A DNA stretch of 64,000 nt, taken from the NCBI RefSeq assembly GCF_030053395.1, contig NZ_JASGBH010000003.1, positions 332,295 through 396,294 of the forward strand. The letters are read 5' to 3'. Within the stretch, counting starts at the first letter, position 1; each line of letters starts with the position of its first letter. The notes beneath the pieces are model-generated. The model was not told the DNA's origin, did not search any database, and saw only the letters and a program-made list of their open reading frames with translations. The position numbers and the translations under genes are program-made. Source of the stretch: Limnohabitans lacus. Lineage in GTDB: Bacteria; Pseudomonadota; Gammaproteobacteria; Burkholderiales; Burkholderiaceae_C. Of this stretch, positions 42,969 through 51,359 are shown piece after piece.

Positions 42969-44138
42969 ATGGACAGCAGCTTGGTGTGGGGTGAGCAGCG
43001 CTTGGCGCACGACGACGAGAACTGGCGCCGAGCCACCCAGCTGCTGGCCACCGCCGGGATCGCGGTGGGCGGCAACCGGTCTTGGGACATTCAGGTGCAC
43101 CACCCGGCCACTTTTGACCGCATCCTGACGCAAGGCAGCTTGGGACTGGGTGAGAGTTACCTGGACGGCTGGTGGGACTGCGGGGCGGTGGACGAGTTCA
43201 TCGCACGCGTTTTGGCGGCGCGGCTGGACCAGCAGGTGGGGCGGGCGGGCTGGATCTGGGCGTCTTTGAAGGCGCGTTTGACGAACTTGCAGTCCGAACA
43301 CCGCGCCTGGCACGTGGCCGAAGTTCTTTACGACTTGGGCAATGACCTCTACGAGGCGATGCTGGACCCGTCCATGGCCTACAGCTGCGGATACTGGGCG
43401 ACGGCCAGGACGCTGGAGGCCGCGCAGGAAGCAAAACTCGATTTGATTTGCCAAAAGCTGCAGCTGCGCCCAGACATGTCCTTGCTCGACATTGGCTGCG
43501 GCTGGGGCAGTCTGATGCTGTTTGCTGCCCAGCATTACGGGGTGCGGTGCTTGGGCCTGACGGTCTCCAAAGAGCAAGCCCGCTGGGGCGCGGAAAAGGC
43601 TGGCAACTTGCCAGTGCGCTTTGAGTTGAGCGACTACCGAAAGTTCAATCTGCAGGGCGCACAGCAATTTGACCGAGTGGCCTCGGTGGGCATGTTCGAG
43701 CACGTGGGCCCTAAAAATTACCGCAGTTTTTTTGACCTGGTCCACCGCAGCTTGCGCAGTGACGGTTTGTTGATGCTCCACACCATTGGCAAAAACCGAT
43801 CCGGCGATGCGATTGACCCCTGGATCGAGCGCTACATCTTTCCCAATGGCGCATTGCCGGCGGCATCGGACATCACAGAGGTCAGCGAGCGTGATTTTGT
43901 GCTGGAAGACTGGCACAACCTGGGAGCCGATTACGACAAGACCTTGATGGCTTGGCACGAGCGGTTTGAAGCAGCGTGGCCCCAGTTGGCGGCCACGTAC
44001 GGCGAGCGGTTTTACCGCATGTGGCGCTATTACCTGCTGTGCTGTGCAGGCACGTTCAGGGCGCGGGACAACCAGTTGTGGCAAGTGGTCCTGTCGCCGC
44101 GTGGTCAGTCGGGCGGATACCGACGGCCTTTGGTGTGA
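42969..44138 (+). CDS. cfa: Cyclopropane-fatty-acyl-phospholipid synthase
   Basis: ATG 42969 with AGGAGA upstream (42957-42962) gives 389 residues, close to the E. coli enzyme. The SAM-binding motif is LLDIGCGWGSLMLFAA. GSLGLGESYLDGWWDC, HYDLGNDLY-like LYDLGNDLYEAMLDPSMAYSC, SVGMFEHVGPKNY and FPNGALP are all family hallmarks. The enzyme methylenates cis double bonds of membrane lipids, usually in stationary phase. A GTG or ATG further upstream (42882) would add an unconserved leader. Confidence 0.96.
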   Translation: MDSSLVWGEQRLAHDDENWRRATQLLATAGIAVGGNRSWDIQVHHPATFDRILTQGSLGLGESYLDGWWDCGAVDEFIARVLAARLDQQVGRAGWIWASLKARLTNLQSEHRAWHVAEVLYDLGNDLYEAMLDPSMAYSCGYWATARTLEAAQEAKLDLICQKLQLRPDMSLLDIGCGWGSLMLFAAQHYGVRCLGLTVSKEQARWGAEKAGNLPVRFELSDYRKFNLQGAQQFDRVASVGMFEHVGPKNYRSFFDLVHRSLRSDGLLMLHTIGKNRSGDAIDPWIERYIFPNGALPAASDITEVSERDFVLEDWHNLGADYDKTLMAWHERFEAAWPQLAATYGERFYRMWRYYLLCCAGTFRARDNQLWQVVLSPRGQSGGYRRPLV

Positions 44139-44195
44139 GGGGCCTTGCGTGCCTGGGCGAGAATGCGGCAGTTCAATGCTTAGGAGCTTTGCCGC

Positions 44196-44579
44196 ATGTC
44201 CGCCAGAATTTTTGTGTTTGCCGGGGCCGTCAGTGCCGGTTTGAGCGTGGCTTTGAGCGCCGCTTTCGCCCATTTGCCAGTCTTTGCGGGTGGCATTCCG
44301 GCCATGGTGCAGTCGGCGCTGCAGCTGCAGCAGTTTCACGCGCTGGGTTTGGTGGTGGTGGGCTTGGCGCTGGGCTGGCGCGGTCCCTCACGTTGGTTGC
44401 TCGCCTCAGGTGGACTGATGCTGGCCGGGACGGTGATGTTCAGTTTCAACATCTATGCCCGCAGCGTATGGGGCTTTGATGCCTTGCGCTTTGCCGTGCC
44501 CTGGGGCGGCAGCGCTTGGATATTGGCTTGGCTTTTGATGGCCATCGCCGCCTTGCGTTCGTCAGTTTGGCCTCGTTGA
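44196..44579 (+). CDS. DUF423 family membrane protein
   Basis: This 127-residue protein has four hydrophobic segments. The motifs FAGAVSAGLSVALSAAFAH, QFHALGLVVVGLAL, LMLAGTVMFSFNIYA and PWGGSAWILAWLLMAIAAL match DUF423 (YgdD-like) inner-membrane proteins of unknown function. It follows cfa by 57 bases on the same strand. Confidence 0.9.
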   Translation: MSARIFVFAGAVSAGLSVALSAAFAHLPVFAGGIPAMVQSALQLQQFHALGLVVVGLALGWRGPSRWLLASGGLMLAGTVMFSFNIYARSVWGFDALRFAVPWGGSAWILAWLLMAIAALRSSVWPR

Positions 44580-44714
44580 GAAAGTTCTGTGGCTATGACC
44601 GTCATTGAAACTTCCAATGGCGTTGTCTCGCGGGAGGCGGCTGATTCGACTTATGATTCAACCCAATGAGTTTTCTCATTCGATAGTTTTTTTCAACCAA
44701 CCTAAGGAAACACC

Positions 44715-45278
44715 ATGTCCCTGATCAACACGCAAGTTCAGCCCTTCAAAACCCAAGCCTTCCACAACGGCAAGTTCATCGAAGTGACCGAGCAAAGCCT
44801 CAAAGGCAAGTGGAACGTGCTGATTTTCATGCCCGCTGCTTTTACCTTCAACTGCCCTACAGAAATCGAAGACGCAGCTGACAACTACGCTGCATTCCAG
44901 AAAGCCGGTGCCGAGGTGTACATCATCACCACCGACACCCACTTCTCGCACAAAGTGTGGCATGAGACTTCGCCTGCTGTGGGCAAAGCCAAGTTCCCAT
45001 TGGTCGGTGACCCTACACACGCCCTGACACGCGCTTTTGGCGTGCACATCGAAGAAGAAGGCCTGGCACTGCGCGGCACCTTCATCATCAACCCCGAGTT
45101 GACCATCAAGACTCTGGAAATCCATTCCAACGAAATCGCACGTGACGTGTCCGAAACCCTGCGCAAGCTGACCGCTGCCCAGTACACCGCCGCCAACCCC
45201 GGCCAAGTGTGCCCCGCCAAGTGGAAAGAGGGCGCCAAGACTTTGGCTCCTTCCATCGACCTGGTCGGCAAGATCTGA
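44715..45278 (+). CDS. ahpC: Alkyl hydroperoxide reductase subunit C (peroxiredoxin)
   Basis: This 187-residue typical 2-Cys peroxiredoxin has peroxidatic Cys47 in FTFNCPTEIEDAADNY and resolving Cys166 in NPGQVCPAKWKEG. It includes the GGLG-like and YF-like regulatory surroundings of bacterial AhpC. It reduces hydrogen peroxide and organic peroxides and is recycled by AhpF, encoded 225 bases downstream. AAGGAAA (44703-44709) serves as ribosome site. I found no convincing OxyR site upstream. Confidence 0.97.
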   Translation: MSLINTQVQPFKTQAFHNGKFIEVTEQSLKGKWNVLIFMPAAFTFNCPTEIEDAADNYAAFQKAGAEVYIITTDTHFSHKVWHETSPAVGKAKFPLVGDPTHALTRAFGVHIEEEGLALRGTFIINPELTIKTLEIHSNEIARDVSETLRKLTAAQYTAANPGQVCPAKWKEGAKTLAPSIDLVGKI

Positions 45279-45297
45279 TCCTGCCAGCAGCCTCTTT

Positions 45298-45354
45298 GTA
45301 GGAGCCAGCCCCGCTGGCGATTGCCCCTTGATCGCTTGCAGGGCAAGCTCCTAC
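45298..45354. repeat. REP-like palindromic repeat, family A copy 2
   Basis: It opens GTAGGAGCCAGCCCCGCTGG and closes CTTGCAGGGCAAGCTCCTAC, matching copy 1 at 5289-5358 with a shorter centre. The outer nine bases pair fully here. It lies between ahpC and ahpF and may stabilise the ahpC transcript end. Confidence 0.78.
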
Positions 45355-45503
45355 AACCCCTGCCACGCAGGGCGTTGAGCACAGCGCAACAAGGCCACAA
45401 GCTTGGTGTGCGTTGTCCTCAACGATTCCCCCCAAACCCTTTTTTCTGAGGCCCTGCCACAAGCGAGGCCCTGGATGTGTGCAGCCTGAAACAGGAGAAA
45501 ACC

Positions 45504-47054
45504 ATGCTCGACGACACCCTCAAAACCCAATTGCAACAATACCTTGGCTTGCTGCGCCAGCCGATCCAACTGATCGCCTCGCTGGACGACAGCGAAACCG
45601 GCACCGACATGAAGAGTTTGTTGGAAACCATCGTGGGCCTGTCGGACAAGGTCACACTCGACACTTCCGGCAATGACGCTCGCAAACCGTCTTTTGTGGT
45701 GGCCCGCGAGGGTGAAACCCAAGGCGTGCGCTTCGCAGGCTTGCCCCTGGGCCACGAGTTCACCTCGTTGGTGTTGGCGTTGCTGTGGACCGGTGGCCAC
45801 CCACCCAAGGTCGAGCCCGAAGTCATTGACGCGATCAAAGGCTTGGACGGCGACTTCAGCTTCGAGGTCTACATGTCCCTGAGCTGCCACAACTGCCCCG
45901 ACGTGGTGCAGGCCTTGTCGCTCATGGCCATTTTCAACCCCAAGGTCAAAACCGTCGTGATCGAAGGCGGCGCCTTCCAGAAGGAAGTGGAAGAGCGCCA
46001 GATCATGGCCGTGCCCATGGTGTTCTTGAACGGTCAGGTGTTCGGCTCCGGCCGCATGAGCGTGGAAGAAATCGTGGCCAAGCTCGACACGGGCGCGGCC
46101 ACCCGCGAAGCGGCCAAGTTGGACGCTAAAGACCCCTATGAAGTGCTGATCGTGGGCGGTGGCCCTGCAGGTGCTGCGGCTGCCGTGTACGCGGCCCGCA
46201 AAGGCATCCGCGTGGGTGTGGCGGCTGAGCGCTTCGGTGGTCAGACCAACGACACCATGGCGATTGAAAACTACATCTCGGTGCTCGAGACCGACGGCCC
46301 CAAGTTTTCTGCGGCTCTGGAAGCGCAGGTGCGCCACTATGGCGTGGACATCATGAATTTGCAACGCGCCGACAAACTGACCCCGGCTGGGGCTGACGGT
46401 TTGGTGCACATTCAGATGGAAAACGGCGCGACCCTCAAGGCCAAAACGGTCATTTTGTCGACCGGTGCCCGCTGGCGCAATGTGAATGTGCCCGGCGAAG
46501 CCGAGTACAAAAACAAGGGCGTGGCTTACTGCCCGCATTGCGACGGCCCGCTGTTCAAGGGCAAGCGCACAGCGGTGATTGGCGGCGGCAACTCCGGCAT
46601 CGAAGCGGCGATTGACCTGGCCGGTATCGTCGAACACGTCACCGTGATCGAGTTTGCTGAGCAATTGAAAGCCGACGCCGTATTGGTGAACAAGCTCAAC
46701 AGCCTGCCCAATGTGACGGTGCACACCAACGCCCAGACCACCGAGATCACCGGCGACGGCAGCAAGGTCAATGGCATTCGCTATCGTGACCGCGCGACCG
46801 GCACCGAGCACCATGTCGAATTGGCCGGTGTGTTCGTGCAAATCGGCTTGGTGCCCAACACCGAGTTCTTGAAGGGCACGGTCGAGCTGTCCAAATTCGG
46901 CGAGATCGTGGTGGACGCCAAGGGTCACACCAATTTGCCGGGCGTGTTCGCGGCGGGCGACTGCACCACGGTGCCGTACAAACAGATCGTGATCGCTGCG
47001 GGCGAGGGCGCCAAGGCGGCATTGAGCGCCTTTGACCACTTGATCCGCTCCTGA
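45504..47054 (+). CDS. ahpF: Alkyl hydroperoxide reductase subunit F
   Basis: ATG 45504 with AGGAG at 45493-45497 gives 516 residues. The N-terminal double thioredoxin-fold domain carries Cys128 and Cys131 in [12 protein letters not shown]. The C-terminal thioredoxin-reductase-like part has the FAD site [20 protein letters not shown], the active Cys343 and Cys346 in [12 protein letters not shown], and the NAD(P)H site [17 protein letters not shown]. It passes electrons from NADH to AhpC. Confidence 0.97.
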   Translation: MLDDTLKTQLQQYLGLLRQPIQLIASLDDSETGTDMKSLLETIVGLSDKVTLDTSGNDARKPSFVVAREGETQGVRFAGLPLGHEFTSLVLALLWTGGHPPKVEPEVIDAIKGLDGDFSFEVYMSLSCHNCPDVVQALSLMAIFNPKVKTVVIEGGAFQKEVEERQIMAVPMVFLNGQVFGSGRMSVEEIVAKLDTGAATREAAKLDAKDPYEVLIVGGGPAGAAAAVYAARKGIRVGVAAERFGGQTNDTMAIENYISVLETDGPKFSAALEAQVRHYGVDIMNLQRADKLTPAGADGLVHIQMENGATLKAKTVILSTGARWRNVNVPGEAEYKNKGVAYCPHCDGPLFKGKRTAVIGGGNSGIEAAIDLAGIVEHVTVIEFAEQLKADAVLVNKLNSLPNVTVHTNAQTTEITGDGSKVNGIRYRDRATGTEHHVELAGVFVQIGLVPNTEFLKGTVELSKFGEIVVDAKGHTNLPGVFAAGDCTTVPYKQIVIAAGEGAKAALSAFDHLIRS

Positions 47055-47074
47055 TCGTTCAGGCCGAAAAGGCA

Positions 47075-47106
47075 AAGCCGAACTGCTTGCAGTTCGGCTT
47101 TTTTGC
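47075..47106. terminator. Terminator after ahpF, also facing hemP
   Basis: AAGCCGAACTG and CAGTTCGGCTT form an 11-base perfect stem with a CTTG loop (47075-47100), running into TTTTTTG on the plus strand. The minus-strand hemP gene ends nearby, and the A-rich left flank may serve it too. Confidence 0.85.
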
Positions 47107-47109
47107 TTG

Positions 47110-47298
47110 TCACTTGGTCAAGATCAACTTGCCTTGGCGGGTCAGTTGCAGGCGGTATCTCTCACCTTGGTGGTCGATGTAGATCACAGAGCCAGCGGCA
47201 AACAAGTTTTGGCTGTTGTAAACGGGAACGTCTGGTCGACTGCCGCTGATTTTTGGTGCCGCCAAGTGGGGCTGCGGTGAATTGGCGGGCTGTTTCAT
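47110..47298 (-). CDS. hemP: Hemin uptake protein HemP
   Basis: ATG 47298 gives 62 residues. The C-terminal half, LFAAGSVIYIDHQGERYRLQ followed by LTRQGKLILTK, is the HemP/HmuP signature. The N-terminal 25 residues are Pro-rich. In other betaproteobacteria HemP is a small positive factor needed for expression of a hemin receptor. Here it is the last gene of the minus-strand iron cluster and its ATG overlaps the stop of the FMN oxidase (ATGA). A GTG at 47313 is an alternative start. Confidence 0.9.
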   Translation of the reverse strand: MKQPANSPQPHLAAPKISGSRPDVPVYNSQNLFAAGSVIYIDHQGERYRLQLTRQGKLILTK

Positions 47299-48362
47299 GG
47301 CGTGCTGGCCCACAGGTGTTGCCGAGTGATGGCTTGTGAGGTGGCGCAGCCCGACAAAGCCAAGGCAATTTCAAACTCATCGCGCAGCAGGCGCAGCACA
47401 TGGGCCACGCCTTGCGCCCCGGCATGGGCCAGGCCGTAAATGCAAGGGCGACCGACCAGCACCGCATCCGCGCCCAAAGCCAGCGCTTTGAAGATGTCGG
47501 TGCCGCGCCGGATGCCGCCATCGACCAACAGTGCCATCTGGCCTTGCACTTCATCGGCCACGCGGGGCAAGAGATCTGCGGTGGCGGGCATGGTGTCGAG
47601 CATGCGCCCGCCATGGTTGCTCACGATCAGTCCGCCCAGCCCCAGGCTGGCGGCTTGCTTTGCGTCCAGCGGGTGGGTCACGCCCTTGAGCAAGATGGGC
47701 AGCCGCGTGTGGCTTTGCAGCCAGGCCACATCGTCCCAAGTGGGGGCACTGTCGGCCAGGCCTTGGCACAAGCCTGCACCCGACGCCGCAGCTTGCGCGT
47801 GCACCGCTCGGATGTGGGCTGGACGTGAATGCGCATGGCGGCGCTCGCGGTCACGCGCGCCGCTGACCGGCGCATCCACGGTCAGGACCAGAGCCTCATA
47901 GCCCGCAGTTTCCACTTGTTGGATCAGGTCCAGAAGTGCGCCCCGGTCGCCGTGTGCGTAGAGTTGAAACCACAGTGGGCCACGCTCGGGGTCTTTCAAG
48001 GCCAGCTGCGCGACGGTGTGCAAGTCGGTGCTGGTTTGGTGGCTGAGCACCATCCCGCATTGCTGGCTGGCGGCGGCCAAAGCCATGGCCGCTTCGCCAT
48101 CGGGGTGCGCCCAGCATTGCAAGGCCATGGGGGCCACCAACAAGGGAAAGGGCCAGGTTTGACCCAGCAGTTGGCAATGGGTGTGCCCACCCCGCAGGTT
48201 TTGCAAGACACGCGGCGCGAGCGACCATTGCTGCCAAGCCTTGGGGTTGCGACGCAGCGTGATTTCATCGGCCGCCCCGCCAGAGAAGTAGGCCCAAGCG
48301 CCATCGTCCAGCACGGCCCGTGCGGCGTCTTCGTGGTCCTGCAGGTTGGCGATGCGCTTCAT
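47295..48362 (-). CDS. FMN-dependent alpha-hydroxy-acid oxidase/dehydrogenase (LldD/glycolate oxidase family)
   Basis: ATG 48362 overlaps the upstream stop by four bases and gives 355 residues; ATG 48374 would add four. The TIM-barrel flavin enzyme shows AWAYFSGGAADEITL (active Tyr), LSHQTST, WFQLYAHGDR, LTVDAPVSGARDRERR, the Lys in LLKGVTHPLDAK, and catalytic His and Arg in SNHGGRMLD. LVDGGIRRGTDIFKALALGADAVLVGRP is the FMN phosphate site. It oxidises an L-2-hydroxy acid to a 2-oxo acid. Placement inside a TonB/PKHD/HemP iron cluster is unusual and suggests a substrate derived from a siderophore or citrate-like chelator. Confidence 0.9.
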   Translation of the reverse strand: MKRIANLQDHEDAARAVLDDGAWAYFSGGAADEITLRRNPKAWQQWSLAPRVLQNLRGGHTHCQLLGQTWPFPLLVAPMALQCWAHPDGEAAMALAAASQQCGMVLSHQTSTDLHTVAQLALKDPERGPLWFQLYAHGDRGALLDLIQQVETAGYEALVLTVDAPVSGARDRERRHAHSRPAHIRAVHAQAAASGAGLCQGLADSAPTWDDVAWLQSHTRLPILLKGVTHPLDAKQAASLGLGGLIVSNHGGRMLDTMPATADLLPRVADEVQGQMALLVDGGIRRGTDIFKALALGADAVLVGRPCIYGLAHAGAQGVAHVLRLLRDEFEIALALSGCATSQAITRQHLWASTP

Positions 48363-49057
48363 GTGCTGGCCCATTGCCTGAGCAGGTTGTGGTAGACCCC
48401 CGTCAGCGCGGTGGTTTCCTCGGTTTCGCCCAGTTGCTGGCGCAGCTTGAGCAGGTTCATGTCCAGATCAAACAAGATGCGCCGCTGCTCGCCACTGCGC
48501 ACCATGCTTTCGATCCAAAAAAAACTGGCCAATCGCACGCCCTGCGTGACCGGCTCCACCTGGTGCACATGCGTGCTGGGGTAGAGCACCAGATCGCCGG
48601 CGGCGAATTTGAGGCGCTGCGCCGCCGCCGCGTTGTTCATGGCGTCTTCGATCACCAGTTCGCCGCCCTCGTAGTCGCTGGGCTCAGACAAGAACAGGGT
48701 GCACGACAAGTCGCTGCGCACCCATTCGCCCGTGTTGGCGCTGCGCAGCACGGCGCCGTCGATGTGCGAGCCATAGTGCTTGGTCTGCCCGCCGTAGCGG
48801 TTGAAGAGGGGATTGAAAATCCGCTTGGGCAGTGCAGCCGACAAAAACATCGGTTCGCGCTGCAAGGCCTGCAGGACCATGGCTTGCAGCCTGTGGGACG
48901 CATCGCTGTCCTGGCGCAATTGCTGGTTGTTTTTCTGGCTCAAGGCTTGCGGGCCCGCGCTGCTGCGGCCGTCTGTCCAGGGGGCGTCATCGCCCAGCTG
49001 CTGGCGGGCCGTGGCCAGCTCTTGCGAGCTCAAGATGTGGGGCAAGTGCAGCAGCAT
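48359..49057 (-). CDS. piuC: PKHD-type Fe(II)/2-oxoglutarate hydroxylase (PiuC/YbiX-like)
   Basis: This 232-residue dioxygenase has iron ligands His and Asp in YGSHIDGAVL and a second His in YPSTHVHQVEPV, with the 2-oxoglutarate Arg in GVRLASFFWIES. FNRYGGQTKHYG and LFLSEPSDYEGGELVIED are PiuC-type hallmarks. It follows a TonB receptor by 21 bases with GAGG as ribosome site. PiuC normally pairs with the PiuA/Fiu siderophore receptors, and its substrate is unknown. The stop overlaps the start of the FMN oxidase. Confidence 0.93.
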   Translation of the reverse strand: MLLHLPHILSSQELATARQQLGDDAPWTDGRSSAGPQALSQKNNQQLRQDSDASHRLQAMVLQALQREPMFLSAALPKRIFNPLFNRYGGQTKHYGSHIDGAVLRSANTGEWVRSDLSCTLFLSEPSDYEGGELVIEDAMNNAAAAQRLKFAAGDLVLYPSTHVHQVEPVTQGVRLASFFWIESMVRSGEQRRILFDLDMNLLKLRQQLGETEETTALTGVYHNLLRQWAST

Positions 49058-49078
49058 GAGGGGGCCTCAGAACAGGGT

Positions 49079-51244
49079 TTAGAAAAGTGTTTTCAGCGAC
49101 AGCTGCACCGTGCGTGGCGCGCCTGGCCCGTAAAAGCCGCGGTACAGGGTGTCGGCGTAGCGCTTGTTGCTCAGGTTGCTCAGGTTCAGCTTGAGCGTGG
49201 TGGACTCGCTGAAGCTGTATTCGGCCATGGCATCCACCGTGGTGAAGGCGGCGGCCACCACGTTGCGGTTGCCTTCGGGCGATTGCGCGCCTCGGTGGTT
49301 CAGGCCACCTGCAATGCGCCATTGGCTGCTCAGCAGGTAGCTGGTCCACAGGCTGGCGCTTTGCTTGGGGGTGAGGGCGGGGCGATCGCCCAGGCGCTGG
49401 GCGTTTCCGCTGGTGATGTTGCTCTCGTCAATGCGGGCGCTTGGGATCCAGGTGTGGTTGTAGAAAATTTCCCATTTCGGCGAGATGCGTCCGGCCAGAT
49501 TGAACTCCATGCCGCTGGCGTGGCGCTTGCCCGACAAGAGCATTTGCGCCGCTGCGGCGTCGGGGTCGGTGTTGCGTTCGTTGTATTTTTCGGAGTGGAA
49601 CAGGGCCACGCCCAGCGAGGCTTTTTTGTTGAAAATTTCCCACTTGCCGCCCAACTCGAGGTTGCGGCTTTTCTCGGGCGGGGTGTTGGCCAGTTTGGCA
49701 TTGGCCCCGCCCTCTGCAAAGCTGCCCAGGGCAAACTGGTAGGTGTCGCCCGAAGTGTTGTACGAGGTGCCCGTGCTGACGTAGTAGCTGCTCAGATCGT
49801 TCGGCTGGAAGATCAAGCCGGTGCGCGGGCTCCAGAGGTTTTCGCTCATGGCAAAGCGGTTCCCGCTGGGGTCGCGGTAGTCGCCCTGGAAATGGTCAAA
49901 GCGCAAACCCGCCACCCATTTGATGTGCGGCACCAGCTCAACCGTGTCTTGCGCATAGACCCCCAAGCCCTGGGCCTTGAAGGTGTTCATGGAGGCGCTG
50001 CCCCGCGTGTCGGCACGCCAGGCACCGTCGTTGGGCGTGCCCACGGTGGTGGTCAAGCCCGATGCGGTACCGGCAAAGCTTTGGTTGCGCTGGGCGTCTT
50101 CGCGGTAAGCGTCCACGCCGGAGATCAGTTGATGCGTGTGGCCCCAAGCTTGCAGCTTGCCCGAGTAGTCGCTTTGCAACTGGGTCAAATCGCTCACGCC
50201 CACACGGCCCTTGGGTGTGCGCTTGAGCGCGGTGCTGGCCGTGATGTCCGACAAGCTGCTGATCGGCGTGACAAACGCGATGGCGCTGGCCCACAGGTCG
50301 CGTTCGTAGTGGCCATGACGCAGCTGGGTCTTGATCTGGCTGTCGGCGCCCAAGCGGTGCACATGGCTGAAAGTGCCGTAGGTGCTTTCGGTGCGCAGGG
50401 AGTCGCTGGCCAGCCCGTAGTAGTTCCGGGCGGGCAAGGTGGGCACGATGACGCCACTCTGGATGAACCAAGGGTGGTTGTAGAGCGGGCGACCGTTGGT
50501 TTCCAGGTGGTACAGACCCACGCTGAATTCATCGCGGTGGCCAATGCCCCAGCGGAAAGTCGGCGCAATGCCTTTCTTGTCCACCTTGGCGCCCCAGTTG
50601 TCGGCTTGGTGCGTCATGGCGTTCAGGCGAAAAGCCGCATCTTCACCGGTGACCCAGTTGAAATCACCCGTCAAACGCTTCTGGTTGCCGCTGCCCACGG
50701 TCAGGTTCATCTCGTGCTGCTCGATCAGTTGGGGGGCTTTGTTGACCTGGTTGACCACGCCGCCGGTGGAGCCCTTGCCAAACAGCATGGAGGCCGAGCC
50801 CTTGAGCACTTCGACGCGGTCCTGATTGAAGGTGTCGCGCTCGATCAGTGGTGCGTCGCGAAGGCCATCCACATAAATGTCGCCGGCCTGACCCAGCGAG
50901 AAGCCGCGCAGGCGCACATCTTCTTCGCCGGTCTCGCCCGCCTGAAAGGTCACACCCGCGGTGGTTTTGAGCACTTCGCGGAAGTCGTCCAGGTTGCGGT
51001 CGTTCATCAGCCGCTCGGTCATCACCGTGATGGTTTGTGGAATGTCGCGCAGCGCTTGGCGGCCTTTGCCGATTTCGGTGTCACGCACGCGCAGCACGCT
51101 TTTGGCGTCTTCGATGCGGGTGTCCTTGATGACCACCGTGCCCATCTCCCGTTCGGATTGGGCTTGCGCGGTGGGGCTGACGGCGCCCGCCAGCATGAGT
51201 GCGGCCAGAGGCAAAAAGGTGTTTTTGGCAGAGGTGGTGTGCAT
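49079..51244 (-). CDS. TonB-dependent siderophore receptor (Fiu/PiuA-like)
   Basis: ATG 51244 gives 721 residues; a TTG four codons earlier is less likely. A signal peptide (to about AQAQ, residue 29) precedes the TonB box region and plug domain with RQALRDIPQTITVMTERLMNDRN, DVRLRGFSLGQAGDIYVDGLRD and VEVLKGSASMLFGKGSTGGVVN. The 22-strand barrel ends in Phe (SLKTLF), as needed for outer-membrane assembly. Together with PiuC downstream this points to catecholate-type or related siderophore uptake. The exact ligand is unknown. Confidence 0.94.
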   Translation of the reverse strand: MHTTSAKNTFLPLAALMLAGAVSPTAQAQSEREMGTVVIKDTRIEDAKSVLRVRDTEIGKGRQALRDIPQTITVMTERLMNDRNLDDFREVLKTTAGVTFQAGETGEEDVRLRGFSLGQAGDIYVDGLRDAPLIERDTFNQDRVEVLKGSASMLFGKGSTGGVVNQVNKAPQLIEQHEMNLTVGSGNQKRLTGDFNWVTGEDAAFRLNAMTHQADNWGAKVDKKGIAPTFRWGIGHRDEFSVGLYHLETNGRPLYNHPWFIQSGVIVPTLPARNYYGLASDSLRTESTYGTFSHVHRLGADSQIKTQLRHGHYERDLWASAIAFVTPISSLSDITASTALKRTPKGRVGVSDLTQLQSDYSGKLQAWGHTHQLISGVDAYREDAQRNQSFAGTASGLTTTVGTPNDGAWRADTRGSASMNTFKAQGLGVYAQDTVELVPHIKWVAGLRFDHFQGDYRDPSGNRFAMSENLWSPRTGLIFQPNDLSSYYVSTGTSYNTSGDTYQFALGSFAEGGANAKLANTPPEKSRNLELGGKWEIFNKKASLGVALFHSEKYNERNTDPDAAAAQMLLSGKRHASGMEFNLAGRISPKWEIFYNHTWIPSARIDESNITSGNAQRLGDRPALTPKQSASLWTSYLLSSQWRIAGGLNHRGAQSPEGNRNVVAAAFTTVDAMAEYSFSESTTLKLNLSNLSNKRYADTLYRGFYGPGAPRTVQLSLKTLF

Positions 51245-51266
51245 GGTGATGTCCAATCCAAGGCGG

Positions 51267-51286
51267 TCGAAAACCGAGGTTTTCGA
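51267..51286. promoter_or_regulatory. Near-perfect palindrome in the TonB receptor leader
   Basis: Arms TCGAAAACC and GGTTTTCGA flank a two-base GA centre, 22 bases upstream of the receptor ATG on the minus strand. It may be an operator or an RNA stem near the ribosome site. No T run follows on the transcribed strand, so it is not a terminator for the binding-protein gene. Confidence 0.5.
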
Positions 51287-51359
51287 GGAAAAAGGCGATG
51301 GCTGGCTATCACCCCCGGCAGGTCCGGGGTGAATGGCTGGCTGCTGAAAAATGAGGGGT

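Noticed and set aside
44580..44714. Possible OxyR site before ahpC
   Set aside because: Only one ATAG half-site (near 44680) is seen, and the expected ATAG-N7-CTAT repeats are absent. ahpC may still be OxyR-regulated, but the sequence does not show it.
51309..51332. GC-rich hairpin after the iron-binding protein gene as an intrinsic terminator
   Set aside because: The stem is good, but the minus strand lacks a T run after it, so it is kept only as a structural element.
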